DNA from: Chryseobacterium sp. JUb7
Lineage (GTDB): Bacteria > Bacteroidota > Bacteroidia > Flavobacteriales > Weeksellaceae
Direction: 5' to 3'
Assembly (NCBI RefSeq): GCF_024806495.1
Contig: NZ_JANUFF010000002.1
Coordinates: forward strand, 62,001 to 126,000
DNA length: 64,000 nt
Shown here: positions 45,004 through 53,603 of the stretch, one piece after another
Layout: each line of letters begins with the position of its first letter
Numbering within the stretch: the stretch's first letter is position 1
The notes under the pieces: generated by a model
Seen by the model: only the letters and a program-made list of their open reading frames with translations
What the model was told of the DNA's origin: nothing
Database searches by the model: none
Program-made: the position numbers and the translations under genes

Positions 45004-45162
45004 ATGGAACCAAAAAAGAAAAATAAGCCAAACAGTTTAGTTATTATACTTTTTGCTTTAATTGTATTAATGATCATCATTTATTTTATACTTGCAATGT
45101 TTTTCCCTACCGTCTTCGAGCATATGAACACGGGAGACATACAACCCGTTCCTAATAAATAA
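45004..45162 (+). CDS. 52-residue single-span membrane peptide
   Basis: The ORF MEPKKKNKPNSLVIIL... has a basic N-terminus (KKKNK), one membrane helix from about residue 12 to 37 and a short polar C-tail (FEHMNTGDIQPVPNK). The basic side predicts N-in, C-out topology. It follows the potassium channel on the same strand and ends seven bases before a strong bidirectional terminator. That position supports it as a real gene, possibly an accessory subunit of the channel; this is inference. No family was recognised. Confidence 0.65.
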   Translation: MEPKKKNKPNSLVIILFALIVLMIIIYFILAMFFPTVFEHMNTGDIQPVPNK

Positions 45163-45168
45163 ATAAAT

Positions 45169-45200
45169 AATGGCTGTCTCAACATTGAGACAGCCATTTT
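45169..45200. terminator. Bidirectional terminator after the channel and small-peptide genes
   Basis: Stem AATGGCTGTCTC / GAGACAGCCATT with a six-base loop; T-rich on the right and AT-rich on the left. It also closes the leftward T9SS gene at 45222. Confidence 0.9.
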
Positions 45201-45221
45201 ATTCATCAGATTTCAGATGAA

Positions 45222-47183
45222 TTATTTTTTGATTGCTTTAACAGACTGTTTAGTGCCGTCCTTCATGAATAAGGTTACAATATACATTCCGGTTTTTAAT
45301 TCATTCAAATAAATTGCAGAGCCCGGTTTATCTACCGTCTTTACTAATCTTCCTGAAATATCATTTATAGAAACAGATTTTACACGATCTGCATCTGAAA
45401 TATGAAGTACCTCTGTGAACGGATTAGGATAAACTTTAATAAGATCTTTATCTTTCACTGTTTCTGAAGTTCCCAATGAATTATTATTGATGTTAATCGT
45501 AAATGTACCTTCAGCTTCATCTGTATAGCCACTGAAATTTCCGACATTAATATAGTAAGTAGTTCCTGCTGCTGTAGCAATGGAAATTGTTTCGGTATCA
45601 CCTCCTCCGGCATTGTCTACGGTGCCTTCACACACCAGATTATTGCAATTTCCGGTGTAAACTCCGATCTGAGAATCAAAATCACTTCCTGAAGGCAATG
45701 AAACGCTGATATCATATGTATTTCCGTCTCCTACAAACGTAAACCATGTTCCGTCATTCATTCCGTCACTACAAGCTGTAATAAATCCGTTATTATTTGT
45801 TGCTCCTCCTCCATCAGACTGTGTATAAGTATATGGAAATGCAGAAGCCATTATTGCTCCGGAACACGCATCATTCACTGGCGGTGGCGGGAATGATCCG
45901 ATACAGATATCAAAACTCTGATTCGATCCGTCCCCATAATAACTGTATACTCTGACGTAATAGGTATTTCCCGGTGTTAATCCGGAAACCGTTCCTGATG
46001 CCGGATCAGAACATAAAATACTGTTTAAGCTGCTGCAAGAGCCTCCCAGTACCTGAAAATACGTATCTGTATCATTTGTAGTTGTACCTATAGAAACGAT
46101 ATTGCTAAGTGATATTTTGTGAGTAGCTGCTGTTGCCACAAATTTAAACCAAACATCGTCATCAGGATTACCAAAACAAGGATCCGGTAGCTGTCCCGAG
46201 TCTGTAGCACCGATTGTATACCCTGAAGTGACAGTTCCACAATTGAGATCAGGATTTACCGTTAATGTAATAGCCCCTGCGCAATCATCGTTTGAAGGAA
46301 CAGGTGGCATCGTTTCAAAAACATTTTCAAAACATCCGGAAGATTCTCCTGCTGATCCTACAGCTACCACTTTAACATAATGCAGGGTAGACGGAGCAAA
46401 AGGGACAGACGGAGTAAAGCTATTGGTGGCTACAGCCTGTTGATTGACAACATCAGTTCCTCCGGGAGTCGTTCCTATAGAAATTTTATAACCTGTAGCC
46501 CCACTTGAAGCATTCCATGTGATGGGAGAAGATAAAGGAACAAAAGCAGCATTATTTGCAGGCGAGGTAATCACAGGACATCCCGGAATAGCGCTGGCTG
46601 CAAGACCTTCAAAAGTGATAACCGATTTATAATCTACAAGGTTTCCCATCTCCGGAACCGCAGGATCAGGATCTAAAGAATCATCTCTGAAATAAATAGC
46701 TGAGTTTGAAGCCCCACTGTACACATACATCGCTTCATCATTACCATCATATCCCTGGGAGTTTTCCTCTGCAGCTACGACAATATTTTTCAGATTATCA
46801 TACGGAAAAGGAGTTGCAAATGTAATTGCCACTACTCCGTTATTATTGCTTACGCTTCCCGCATATACCTGAGTAAGCTGAGAAAGCGGAACCCAGTCTG
46901 ATTCTGAAGAAAAGGTACTTTTGGTAGTAAGTCCCAGATAAACCACCCAATCCGAAGAGCTTGCAATAGAAGACGAAGGATCCAGATAGAATTTCAATCC
47001 TGTTATATTACCTGCTGCATTCGCATTGATTTCCTGTTTTGTGAAAATCTGCTGTACATAGGAATATCCATAATACGTACTTATCGGAGCAACTCCGACA
47101 TCAGTACTTCCTGTACCCAGACTTATCTGAGCACTCAAAGTCATGCCTAGTGTGAGCAGGCACGAGAGTAAAAATTTTGTCAT
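45222..47183 (-). CDS. T9SS type A secreted adhesin-like protein (array 2, copy 1)
   Basis: A 653-residue protein. The signal peptide ends LGMTLSAQ. An N-terminal beta domain (about 20-200; GYSYVQQIFTKQEINANAAG, LKFYLDP, VVYLGLTTKS) is shared with copy 2. A fibronectin-like unit (about 205-290; SPANNAAFVPLSSPITWNAS) follows. Then come two units of the NDDCAGAITL / NDACSGAIMA type with VWFKFVATAATHKI and TYYINVGNFSGY (about 295-560), which resemble pre-peptidase C-terminal domains. The tail, from IKVYPNPFTEVLHIS to KAIKK (last 80 residues), is a T9SS type A signal. No enzyme motif; a role in surface binding or matrix is inferred. It lacks the cleaved-adhesin-like unit found in copies 2 and 3. 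Confidence 0.85.
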   Translation of the reverse strand: MTKFLLSCLLTLGMTLSAQISLGTGSTDVGVAPISTYYGYSYVQQIFTKQEINANAAGNITGLKFYLDPSSSIASSSDWVVYLGLTTKSTFSSESDWVPLSQLTQVYAGSVSNNNGVVAITFATPFPYDNLKNIVVAAEENSQGYDGNDEAMYVYSGASNSAIYFRDDSLDPDPAVPEMGNLVDYKSVITFEGLAASAIPGCPVITSPANNAAFVPLSSPITWNASSGATGYKISIGTTPGGTDVVNQQAVATNSFTPSVPFAPSTLHYVKVVAVGSAGESSGCFENVFETMPPVPSNDDCAGAITLTVNPDLNCGTVTSGYTIGATDSGQLPDPCFGNPDDDVWFKFVATAATHKISLSNIVSIGTTTNDTDTYFQVLGGSCSSLNSILCSDPASGTVSGLTPGNTYYVRVYSYYGDGSNQSFDICIGSFPPPPVNDACSGAIMASAFPYTYTQSDGGGATNNNGFITACSDGMNDGTWFTFVGDGNTYDISVSLPSGSDFDSQIGVYTGNCNNLVCEGTVDNAGGGDTETISIATAAGTTYYINVGNFSGYTDEAEGTFTININNNSLGTSETVKDKDLIKVYPNPFTEVLHISDADRVKSVSINDISGRLVKTVDKPGSAIYLNELKTGMYIVTLFMKDGTKQSVKAIKK

Positions 47184-47256
47184 AAACTAATTAATTTGCT
47201 GTGAAGCCTAAAATTAGCAATAAACTCTTAATATTTCTCAAAAATTTGAAATATTA

Positions 47257-47287
47257 TAAAAAAATAGCGGCTAAATTAGCCGCTATT
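47257..47287 (-). terminator. Terminator of array 2 copy 2
   Basis: Stem AATAGCGGCTAA / TTAGCCGCTATT with a T run on the minus strand. The same stem recurs at 50108-50132. Confidence 0.9.
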
Positions 47288-47317
47288 CATTAATTTATAA
47301 ATAATTATGAATTAAAT

Positions 47318-49981
47318 TTATTTTTTAATTACTTTAATAGTTTGTTTAGAACCATCTTTCATTTCTAAAGTAACTAAATACATTCCTGATTTCAATTCCC
47401 CTAAATGAAGTGTAGAATCCGGATTAGAAACTGTTTTCACCAATCTTCCTGCGATATCTGAAATAGATGCAGATTTCACTTTAGAAATATCTGAAATATT
47501 CAATACATCAGCGAAAGGATTCGGATACACTTTAATGGTGCTTTTAGAAGCAGAAGTTTCGTTGGTAGCCAAGCTGCTTGCGTCATATGCAGAAACCTGG
47601 AACTGACCGTCTAAGTTACTTGTGTTTCCGGAATATTTCCAAACACTTACATATACTGTAGACCCTGGAGTCTGGCCTGTTAACGTAACTCTTGAGAATC
47701 TGTTTGATGCACCATTGATATCATCATTACATCCTAAAGATGTAAAGCTTCCACAAGTTCCTGAATACACTTCCATCACAGAATCAATAAATGGTGATCC
47801 GGCAACTGCCGCTGTCTCAATCACAACGTTACCACTTGCAGGGATTACTACAGAATACCAAACATTATTATTTATATTAGAAGCAGCTGAAATACAGCTT
47901 GCAGATCCATCGTTAGTAGCTCCAATGTTTGATGCATTTATTGCTGTAGAAGCAAAAGTTGTTCCTACCGTTAACGCTAACGGAGAAGCACAGTTATCAT
48001 TCGTAATTGATGTAGCCAACACATAAGGACCAGTCCAAGCACTCTGATCAGAGCTGCTGCAACGAGATCTTACCCAAACATTATATGATGTAGAAGCAGA
48101 AAGATTTGCAAGAGACTGTGAAGTTCCATTAATCGCAGTATAATTTGGCGAAGTTGTGGAAACCGGTGCCGTACTGCTTGTGCTGTAATAAAGATCGTAT
48201 CCGTTTGCAGGAGCTGTTGCAGGAGCTGTCCATGAAATATCAGCTGATGAAGTTGTGATATTAGCACCTGTAATATTTGAAGGCTCAATACAAGATGGAG
48301 CAACCTGCATTTTGAAGTCATCAACTCCTAAATACCAAGGCGAACCTGTAGAAGAAACGTTTACAGCAAAATAATAGTTCCCTGTAGTTGCAGGCGTATA
48401 AACCACTTTATACTGAGTATAGGCAGTTGTACCCTGAGTAGATGTAATAAACGAACCGATAGAAGTAGCTCCGTTAATAGACGGTGTGTTATTCACCTGA
48501 ACATCTCCTGTGAAACCTGTATATGAACTTGAAGTACCGTTGGTATTATAATAGAACGAGAATTCATAAGCAGTTCCTGCTGTTAAAGCAAAACCAGGAG
48601 TCCAAAGCTGACTTGCCGTTGTATTACTATACGGAATAGTCATATAGTTTGGTGCAGACTTCGGTGCATTATATGTTGTAGACGAAGTACTCATTGAGCT
48701 CCAGTTTGTCGTACCAGCAACTGCAGACCAACATGTCGGAACAATTCCTGAACCTACTGATGATAAAGCATCAAAGTTTTCTGTCCAAGGAAGTGTAGTG
48801 ATCGCATTTGTACATAATGTGGTGAAATTTCTTTCTGTACAGCTAGCAGAAGTATTAGTTGCAGTATAAGCATTAACCGTGTAATAGTATTTCGTTGCTG
48901 CAGCTAATGATGTCGGGAACGTGTAAGAAGTAACGTTTCCTAAATCTACATTATTCAAAATGTTTGTACCTCCGGCAGTTGTTCCCACAGAAACTCTGTA
49001 TCCTGTAGCATCAGTTACAGCTCCCCACGTAATCGTAGGCGTTAAAGCAACACCCGTTGCATTATTTGCAGGTGCAGATACCGTAGGACATCCGATATTT
49101 TTCGTCGTAAAATTCATTTCAGAACATCCTGAAGACGATCCGTTTGTATTATATGAGCTTAACGTGTAAAAATACTGCTTACCATACAATAAAGATGAAG
49201 CAAATGCATAAGAAGTAACGTTCCCAAGATCTACGTTATTCATAACGTCTGTTCCTCCTGAAGTTGTTCCCACAGAAAGTCTGTAACCTGTAGCATTTGA
49301 TATTGCAGTCCATGAAACTGTAGGTGTTACAGAAGTTCCGGTTGCACTATTTGCAGGTGATGAAACTGTAGGACAGTTAGGATAAAGACTTGCTGCCAAT
49401 CCCAGGAAAGTAACATTGGATTTTCTTGCTGTTCTGCTGGTGGCTGCCGGCGGAGCAAAAGGATCCGGATTCGTCGAATCACTGGCATAATAGATACTCG
49501 TGTTAGACGTTGACGAGTAAGAATAGAAATTCCCTGAAGATCCGCTGTCATATCCGGATTTGTTCTCATCTACAGCTACCACTAAGTTATTGATGTTATC
49601 ATAACTGAATGGCGTTGCAAAAGTAATTTCCACTACTCCGGCATTGTTTGTTACCGTTCCTGTAAAGACCTGAGTAAGAGCAGACGGAGCAACCCAATCT
49701 GTACTTGAGCTAAAACTAGTTTTCGTAGTCGTTCCCAGGTATACAGTCCAATCATTGGAATTTGCCAAACTTACTGTTGACGCACAGTAAAATTTCAATC
49801 CGGTAATATTTCCGGCCGCATTCGCATTAATTTCCGATTTTGGAAATATTTGTTGAGAATAAGTATATCCGTAGTAAGGATACACGGGGTAATAGCTTGT
49901 AGTAGTGCCACTACCCAAAGTGATTTGTGCAGACGCGCCCATCCCAAGCGCCATCATGCACATTAGTAGAAGTTTTTTCAT
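47318..49981 (-). CDS. T9SS type A secreted adhesin-like protein (array 2, copy 2)
   Basis: An 887-residue paralog. The signal peptide ends GMGASAQ. The N-terminal beta domain (about 20-200; GYTYSQQIFPKSEINANAAG) matches copy 1. Two fibronectin-like units follow (SPANSATGTSVTPTVSW and APANNATGVALTPTITW). Next is a cleaved-adhesin/MAM-like unit at about 395-560 (LPWTENFDALSS, YYFAVNVSSTGSPWYLGVDDFKM). One more fibronectin-like unit and a single NDNCASPLALTVG unit precede the T9SS type A tail (KVYPNPFADVLNIS to KVIKK). The cleaved-adhesin unit is known from surface adhesins and gingipain-associated proteins of Bacteroidota. The start context TTACTAAGTATGAAAAA is shared with copy 3. Confidence 0.87.
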   Translation of the reverse strand: MKKLLLMCMMALGMGASAQITLGSGTTTSYYPVYPYYGYTYSQQIFPKSEINANAAGNITGLKFYCASTVSLANSNDWTVYLGTTTKTSFSSSTDWVAPSALTQVFTGTVTNNAGVVEITFATPFSYDNINNLVVAVDENKSGYDSGSSGNFYSYSSTSNTSIYYASDSTNPDPFAPPAATSRTARKSNVTFLGLAASLYPNCPTVSSPANSATGTSVTPTVSWTAISNATGYRLSVGTTSGGTDVMNNVDLGNVTSYAFASSLLYGKQYFYTLSSYNTNGSSSGCSEMNFTTKNIGCPTVSAPANNATGVALTPTITWGAVTDATGYRVSVGTTAGGTNILNNVDLGNVTSYTFPTSLAAATKYYYTVNAYTATNTSASCTERNFTTLCTNAITTLPWTENFDALSSVGSGIVPTCWSAVAGTTNWSSMSTSSTTYNAPKSAPNYMTIPYSNTTASQLWTPGFALTAGTAYEFSFYYNTNGTSSSYTGFTGDVQVNNTPSINGATSIGSFITSTQGTTAYTQYKVVYTPATTGNYYFAVNVSSTGSPWYLGVDDFKMQVAPSCIEPSNITGANITTSSADISWTAPATAPANGYDLYYSTSSTAPVSTTSPNYTAINGTSQSLANLSASTSYNVWVRSRCSSSDQSAWTGPYVLATSITNDNCASPLALTVGTTFASTAINASNIGATNDGSASCISAASNINNNVWYSVVIPASGNVVIETAAVAGSPFIDSVMEVYSGTCGSFTSLGCNDDINGASNRFSRVTLTGQTPGSTVYVSVWKYSGNTSNLDGQFQVSAYDASSLATNETSASKSTIKVYPNPFADVLNISDISKVKSASISDIAGRLVKTVSNPDSTLHLGELKSGMYLVTLEMKDGSKQTIKVIKK

Positions 49982-50101
49982 ACTTAGTAAAAAATAAAAT
50001 TAGGAAGGCTAATGTATGAATTTATTTAATATAATTTACTATTTATGGTATTTTTTTATTTATTAAACAAGCATTTAACTTATTTTAATATTAATTTGAA
50101 A

Positions 50102-50132
50102 TAAAAAATAGCGGCTAAAATTTAGCCGCTAT
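50102..50132 (-). terminator. Terminator of array 2 copy 3
   Basis: Stem ATAGCGGCTAAA and complement with a T run on the minus strand, almost identical to the hairpin at 47257-47287. Confidence 0.9.
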
Positions 50133-50157
50133 CTCATTACTTAAAAGTATTTAAAAA

Positions 50158-53100
50158 TTATTTTTTAATCGCTTTAATCGTTTGTTTTGAACCATCTTTA
50201 AGCTCAAGAGTGATTAAATAAAGTCCTGAATTCAGCTCACCCAATTGAAGCTCCGAAGAAGGATTTGCAATTGTTTTCACCAATCTTCCGGCAATATCCG
50301 TCACAGAAACCGACTTCACTTTTGAAATATCAGAGATATTCAAGACATCCACAAATGGATTCGGATATACTTTAATGGTATTTTTAGCTCCCGAAACCTC
50401 ACCTGTTGCAAGCAATGAACTATCATAAGCCCCAACCTGAATAGGACCGTCAGAACCTGTAGGATTATATCTCCATACACTTACATAAATCACTTCGCCA
50501 GGCGTTCTTCCCGTTAAAGTAACTCTTGAGAACAGATTTGAACCGGATGTGATATCGTCGTTACAAGAAATCTGAGTTAAAGATCCACAAGTTCCGCTAT
50601 AAGCAGCCAATAAAGAATCTGTAAACGGAGACCCTGAAACAGCACCCGTTTCAATCGTCACACTTCCTGAAGCCGGAACAACTACTGTAAACCAGATATT
50701 GTTTACAGAGTTTGTACTTTGACAGGTTGATGTAACATTCGTAGTAGCACCAGCGTTAGTCGTATTGATCGCAGCAGTCGCAAAGCTTCCTGCTACCGTA
50801 AGAGAAGTAGCTCCTGCACATTCATCATTTGACGGCGGCGGCGGTGGCGTACCTACACAGATATTAAAGTTGTTATTATATCCGGCACCATTGCTGTTAT
50901 ATACTCTCACAAGATAGGTTTCACCTACTGTAAGTCCCGTTAAAGAAGTACTGTTTGTTGTTCCGCATTTAATACTTGTAGGTGTTGCACAAGATCCGCT
51001 AAACACCTGAGTGTATAAACTTGTAGATGAAGAACTGCCTGTAGACACAACATTTGACAGAGTAATCAAGTGCGAAGTACTCGTTGCTACGAATTTATAC
51101 CACACATCATCATCAGGGTTCCCCGTACAAGTTCCCACGGGAATATTTGAAGCAGTTGCTCCCAACGTGGTACCGGCTGTTGTAGCCCCACACGAAAGAT
51201 CAGGATTTACTGTTAAAGTAACTGCTGTAGCACAATCTTCGTTTGAAGGCATCAGTGCAAACGATACCGGTCCTACCCAAGAGCTCTGATCATTTGCTGA
51301 ACAACGTGATCTCACCCATACATAATAGGTATTTCCCTGGCTTATATTAGAATTAATTACATAATTGGTTGCTAAAACCCCAGTTGCATTAGGCGTTGAA
51401 ATTGATGTAGGCACTGTACTTGAAGCACTGTAATATACATCATAACCATTGGCAGGAGCAGCCGTCGGAGCTGTCCAGCTAACTCCGGAAGTAAGATTGG
51501 TAGTCCCTGTAATCACTGGTGAAACAGGCACTGCACAGGTAGGAGCGTTTTTAATCTCAACATCATCCAATAATACATTGTCATAGAAATATCCGTTTCC
51601 GGCTACATCTTTATCAACCACAAATCTCACCTGCACTGTCGTACCGATATAAGCAGCCGGTAATACAACACCTTCCGTTCTCCATAAAGAACTATTTGTG
51701 GAAGAAGTAAATATTGTTTCCCACGTTGTTCCCGCAAGTGTTTTAACCTGTACGGTCAATTGGTTATTATCATATGCAGGCTGAGTAGTTCCCGTTGCAG
51801 TTGACAAATGATTTTTAAACCATTTAAACTGAACATAAGGAGCTGATAAACCTGCAATATCGACCTGAGGAGAAGTTAAAGTAACATCATGTACTCCTGT
51901 ATATGGTGAAGAAGCATCTACCCAGGCAAAAGTACCGGCAGCTGCTCCATTATTTGTTGTCCCATAATCCGGAGTTCCGCTAAATAACCATAAAGCATAT
52001 CCTGTATTATTTGTACTTGAAGTAGACCAACAGGCAGGCAGAGCTCCACCACTAAACGTTTCAAGGAACGGTGCCGGTAAAGTTCCACAAACTGTTGTGA
52101 AATTTCTTTCCGTACAGGTTGCAGAATTACTTGATGCACTGTAAGAAGATACAGAATAGTAATATTTTGTAGACGTTGCCAAAGGAGTCGGCAGCGTATA
52201 TGTTGTTACATTTCCTAAATCAAAATTATTGACAACATCAGTTCCTCCTGCTGTAGTCCCCACTCTTAATCTATATCCTGTTGCCTGCGGTGCCGCCGTC
52301 CACGTAAAAGTAGGAGTCAGAGAAACTCCTGTTGCATTAGAAGCCGGAGCTGACACTGACGGACAAGGAATTGTAGTCGTTGTAAATGCCGTACTCGTAC
52401 ATCCCGTTGCAGATCCCACTGCATTTTTAGGGATTACTGTTAAGTAATATTGTGTGGAATAGGCTAATGGAGTTCCTGCAGGAACAGCATATGTAGTAAC
52501 ATTACCCACATCTACATTATTCATAACATCTGTACCTCCAGGCGTTGTCCCTACACTGATTGCATAGCTTGATGTAATCGCTGTTGAAGCCCATGTAAAA
52601 GTAGGGGTAACAGACACTGCAGTAGCATTATTAGCCGGAGCTGAAACCGTAGTACAAGAAGGAGGTGTTGTTGGCGGAGGCACTGTAGCATCAAATGCTA
52701 TTACAGGTCTTCTGTAATTTGAAGTTGTAAGAGTTGCTCCAAATGCACTGGAAGTGTTTAAATACTTCGTAGTATTGCTGTTCGAAGTGTTGATACAGCT
52801 TGAACCGTATTCATAATCCCAGGCAATAGTAGCAGCCTGTGCTGTTGTCTGTACATATTCCAGATAAACAGCAAGATTACTGCCTGAAGTATATACAAAA
52901 TTGGTAGCATGCTGAAATTGCTTAAAACCGGCAGAACTTCCCACAGCCACATCCGGATTGGAATCATACACCAATGTTGCCGTTCCGGTTTCTGTTGCCC
53001 AGTCCGGTGTTCCGGATCCAAAATCGGTAACTGATGTATTTTTCAGATAGATTTTGAAAGTTGTGGTAGCATTAAGGGTCCCTGAAGCAGTCAACCTTTT

Positions 53101-53328
53101 AAAATAAGTAGACGTAATAGTCCCGTTAGCGATATTAACCAACTGTGAAGCCGGAATAATAAATGCCGTTCTGTTTTTGTTATTCGCAGTAGTGGTACTG
53201 TTCATAGGACCATATGTATTCGAAGAGAGTCCCGAGGAGCACGTAGTCAATGTAAAACTTTGCGCCAGATACATTTGACAGGTAAACAACCCTATCAATA
53301 GCAGAAAGAGTAGATTTCGTTTTTTCAT
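50158..53328 (-). CDS. T9SS type A secreted adhesin-like protein (array 2, copy 3)
   Basis: A 1056-residue paralog. The signal peptide ends QMYLAQ. The N-terminal beta domain (about 23-215; SFTLTTCSSGLSSNTYGPMN) differs from that of copies 1 and 2. The rest follows the same plan: two fibronectin-like units (SAPANNATAVSVTPTFTW, SAPASNATGVSLTPTFTW), then a cleaved-adhesin/MAM-like unit at about 420-600 (PFLETFSGGALPACW, AGNGYFYDNVLLDDVEI). One fibronectin-like unit and two PPC-like units (NEDCATAVTLTV, NDECAGATSLTV) precede the T9SS type A tail (KVYPNPFVDVLNIS to KAIKK). The different N-terminus on a shared chassis suggests module swapping. Start context TTACTAAGTATGAAAAA as in copy 2. Confidence 0.87.
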   Translation of the reverse strand: MKKRNLLFLLLIGLFTCQMYLAQSFTLTTCSSGLSSNTYGPMNSTTTANNKNRTAFIIPASQLVNIANGTITSTYFKRLTASGTLNATTTFKIYLKNTSVTDFGSGTPDWATETGTATLVYDSNPDVAVGSSAGFKQFQHATNFVYTSGSNLAVYLEYVQTTAQAATIAWDYEYGSSCINTSNSNTTKYLNTSSAFGATLTTSNYRRPVIAFDATVPPPTTPPSCTTVSAPANNATAVSVTPTFTWASTAITSSYAISVGTTPGGTDVMNNVDVGNVTTYAVPAGTPLAYSTQYYLTVIPKNAVGSATGCTSTAFTTTTIPCPSVSAPASNATGVSLTPTFTWTAAPQATGYRLRVGTTAGGTDVVNNFDLGNVTTYTLPTPLATSTKYYYSVSSYSASSNSATCTERNFTTVCGTLPAPFLETFSGGALPACWSTSSTNNTGYALWLFSGTPDYGTTNNGAAAGTFAWVDASSPYTGVHDVTLTSPQVDIAGLSAPYVQFKWFKNHLSTATGTTQPAYDNNQLTVQVKTLAGTTWETIFTSSTNSSLWRTEGVVLPAAYIGTTVQVRFVVDKDVAGNGYFYDNVLLDDVEIKNAPTCAVPVSPVITGTTNLTSGVSWTAPTAAPANGYDVYYSASSTVPTSISTPNATGVLATNYVINSNISQGNTYYVWVRSRCSANDQSSWVGPVSFALMPSNEDCATAVTLTVNPDLSCGATTAGTTLGATASNIPVGTCTGNPDDDVWYKFVATSTSHLITLSNVVSTGSSSSTSLYTQVFSGSCATPTSIKCGTTNSTSLTGLTVGETYLVRVYNSNGAGYNNNFNICVGTPPPPPSNDECAGATSLTVAGSFATAAINTTNAGATTNVTSTCQSTNSVNNIWFTVVVPASGSVTIETGAVSGSPFTDSLLAAYSGTCGSLTQISCNDDITSGSNLFSRVTLTGRTPGEVIYVSVWRYNPTGSDGPIQVGAYDSSLLATGEVSGAKNTIKVYPNPFVDVLNISDISKVKSVSVTDIAGRLVKTIANPSSELQLGELNSGLYLITLELKDGSKQTIKAIKK

Positions 53329-53560
53329 ACTTAGTAAGAATATAGATTAGGCGGTAAATGTAAAAAAATATTTAAAACAAAATCATAAAATATTATAAAA
53401 TTTTAAACATATAAAATGAAATAAGTTAAAATAATATAAAAATTAAACATTTATTTAATATAAATTAAACATATCACAATACCACAACCTAAAAATAAAT
53501 GCCTAAAAATCAAGCAACTGAACAAATAACTCTACTATTAAATCTGTTTTCAAAACAGAA

Positions 53561-53582
53561 AAAGTGACCCGAAAGCCACTTT
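53561..53582 (-). terminator. Terminator of dnaE
   Basis: On the minus strand AAAGTGGC / GTCACTTT (eight pairs with one G-T) with a short loop and TTTTT tail, 22 bases after the stop. Confidence 0.75.
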
Positions 53583-53603
53583 ATTTATAAGAAATCATTC
53601 ATT

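Noticed and set aside
47622..48026. Plus-strand frame of 134 codons antisense to array 2 copy 2
   Set aside because: Arises from Thr/Ser/Gly-rich codons read in reverse; no promoter or domain.
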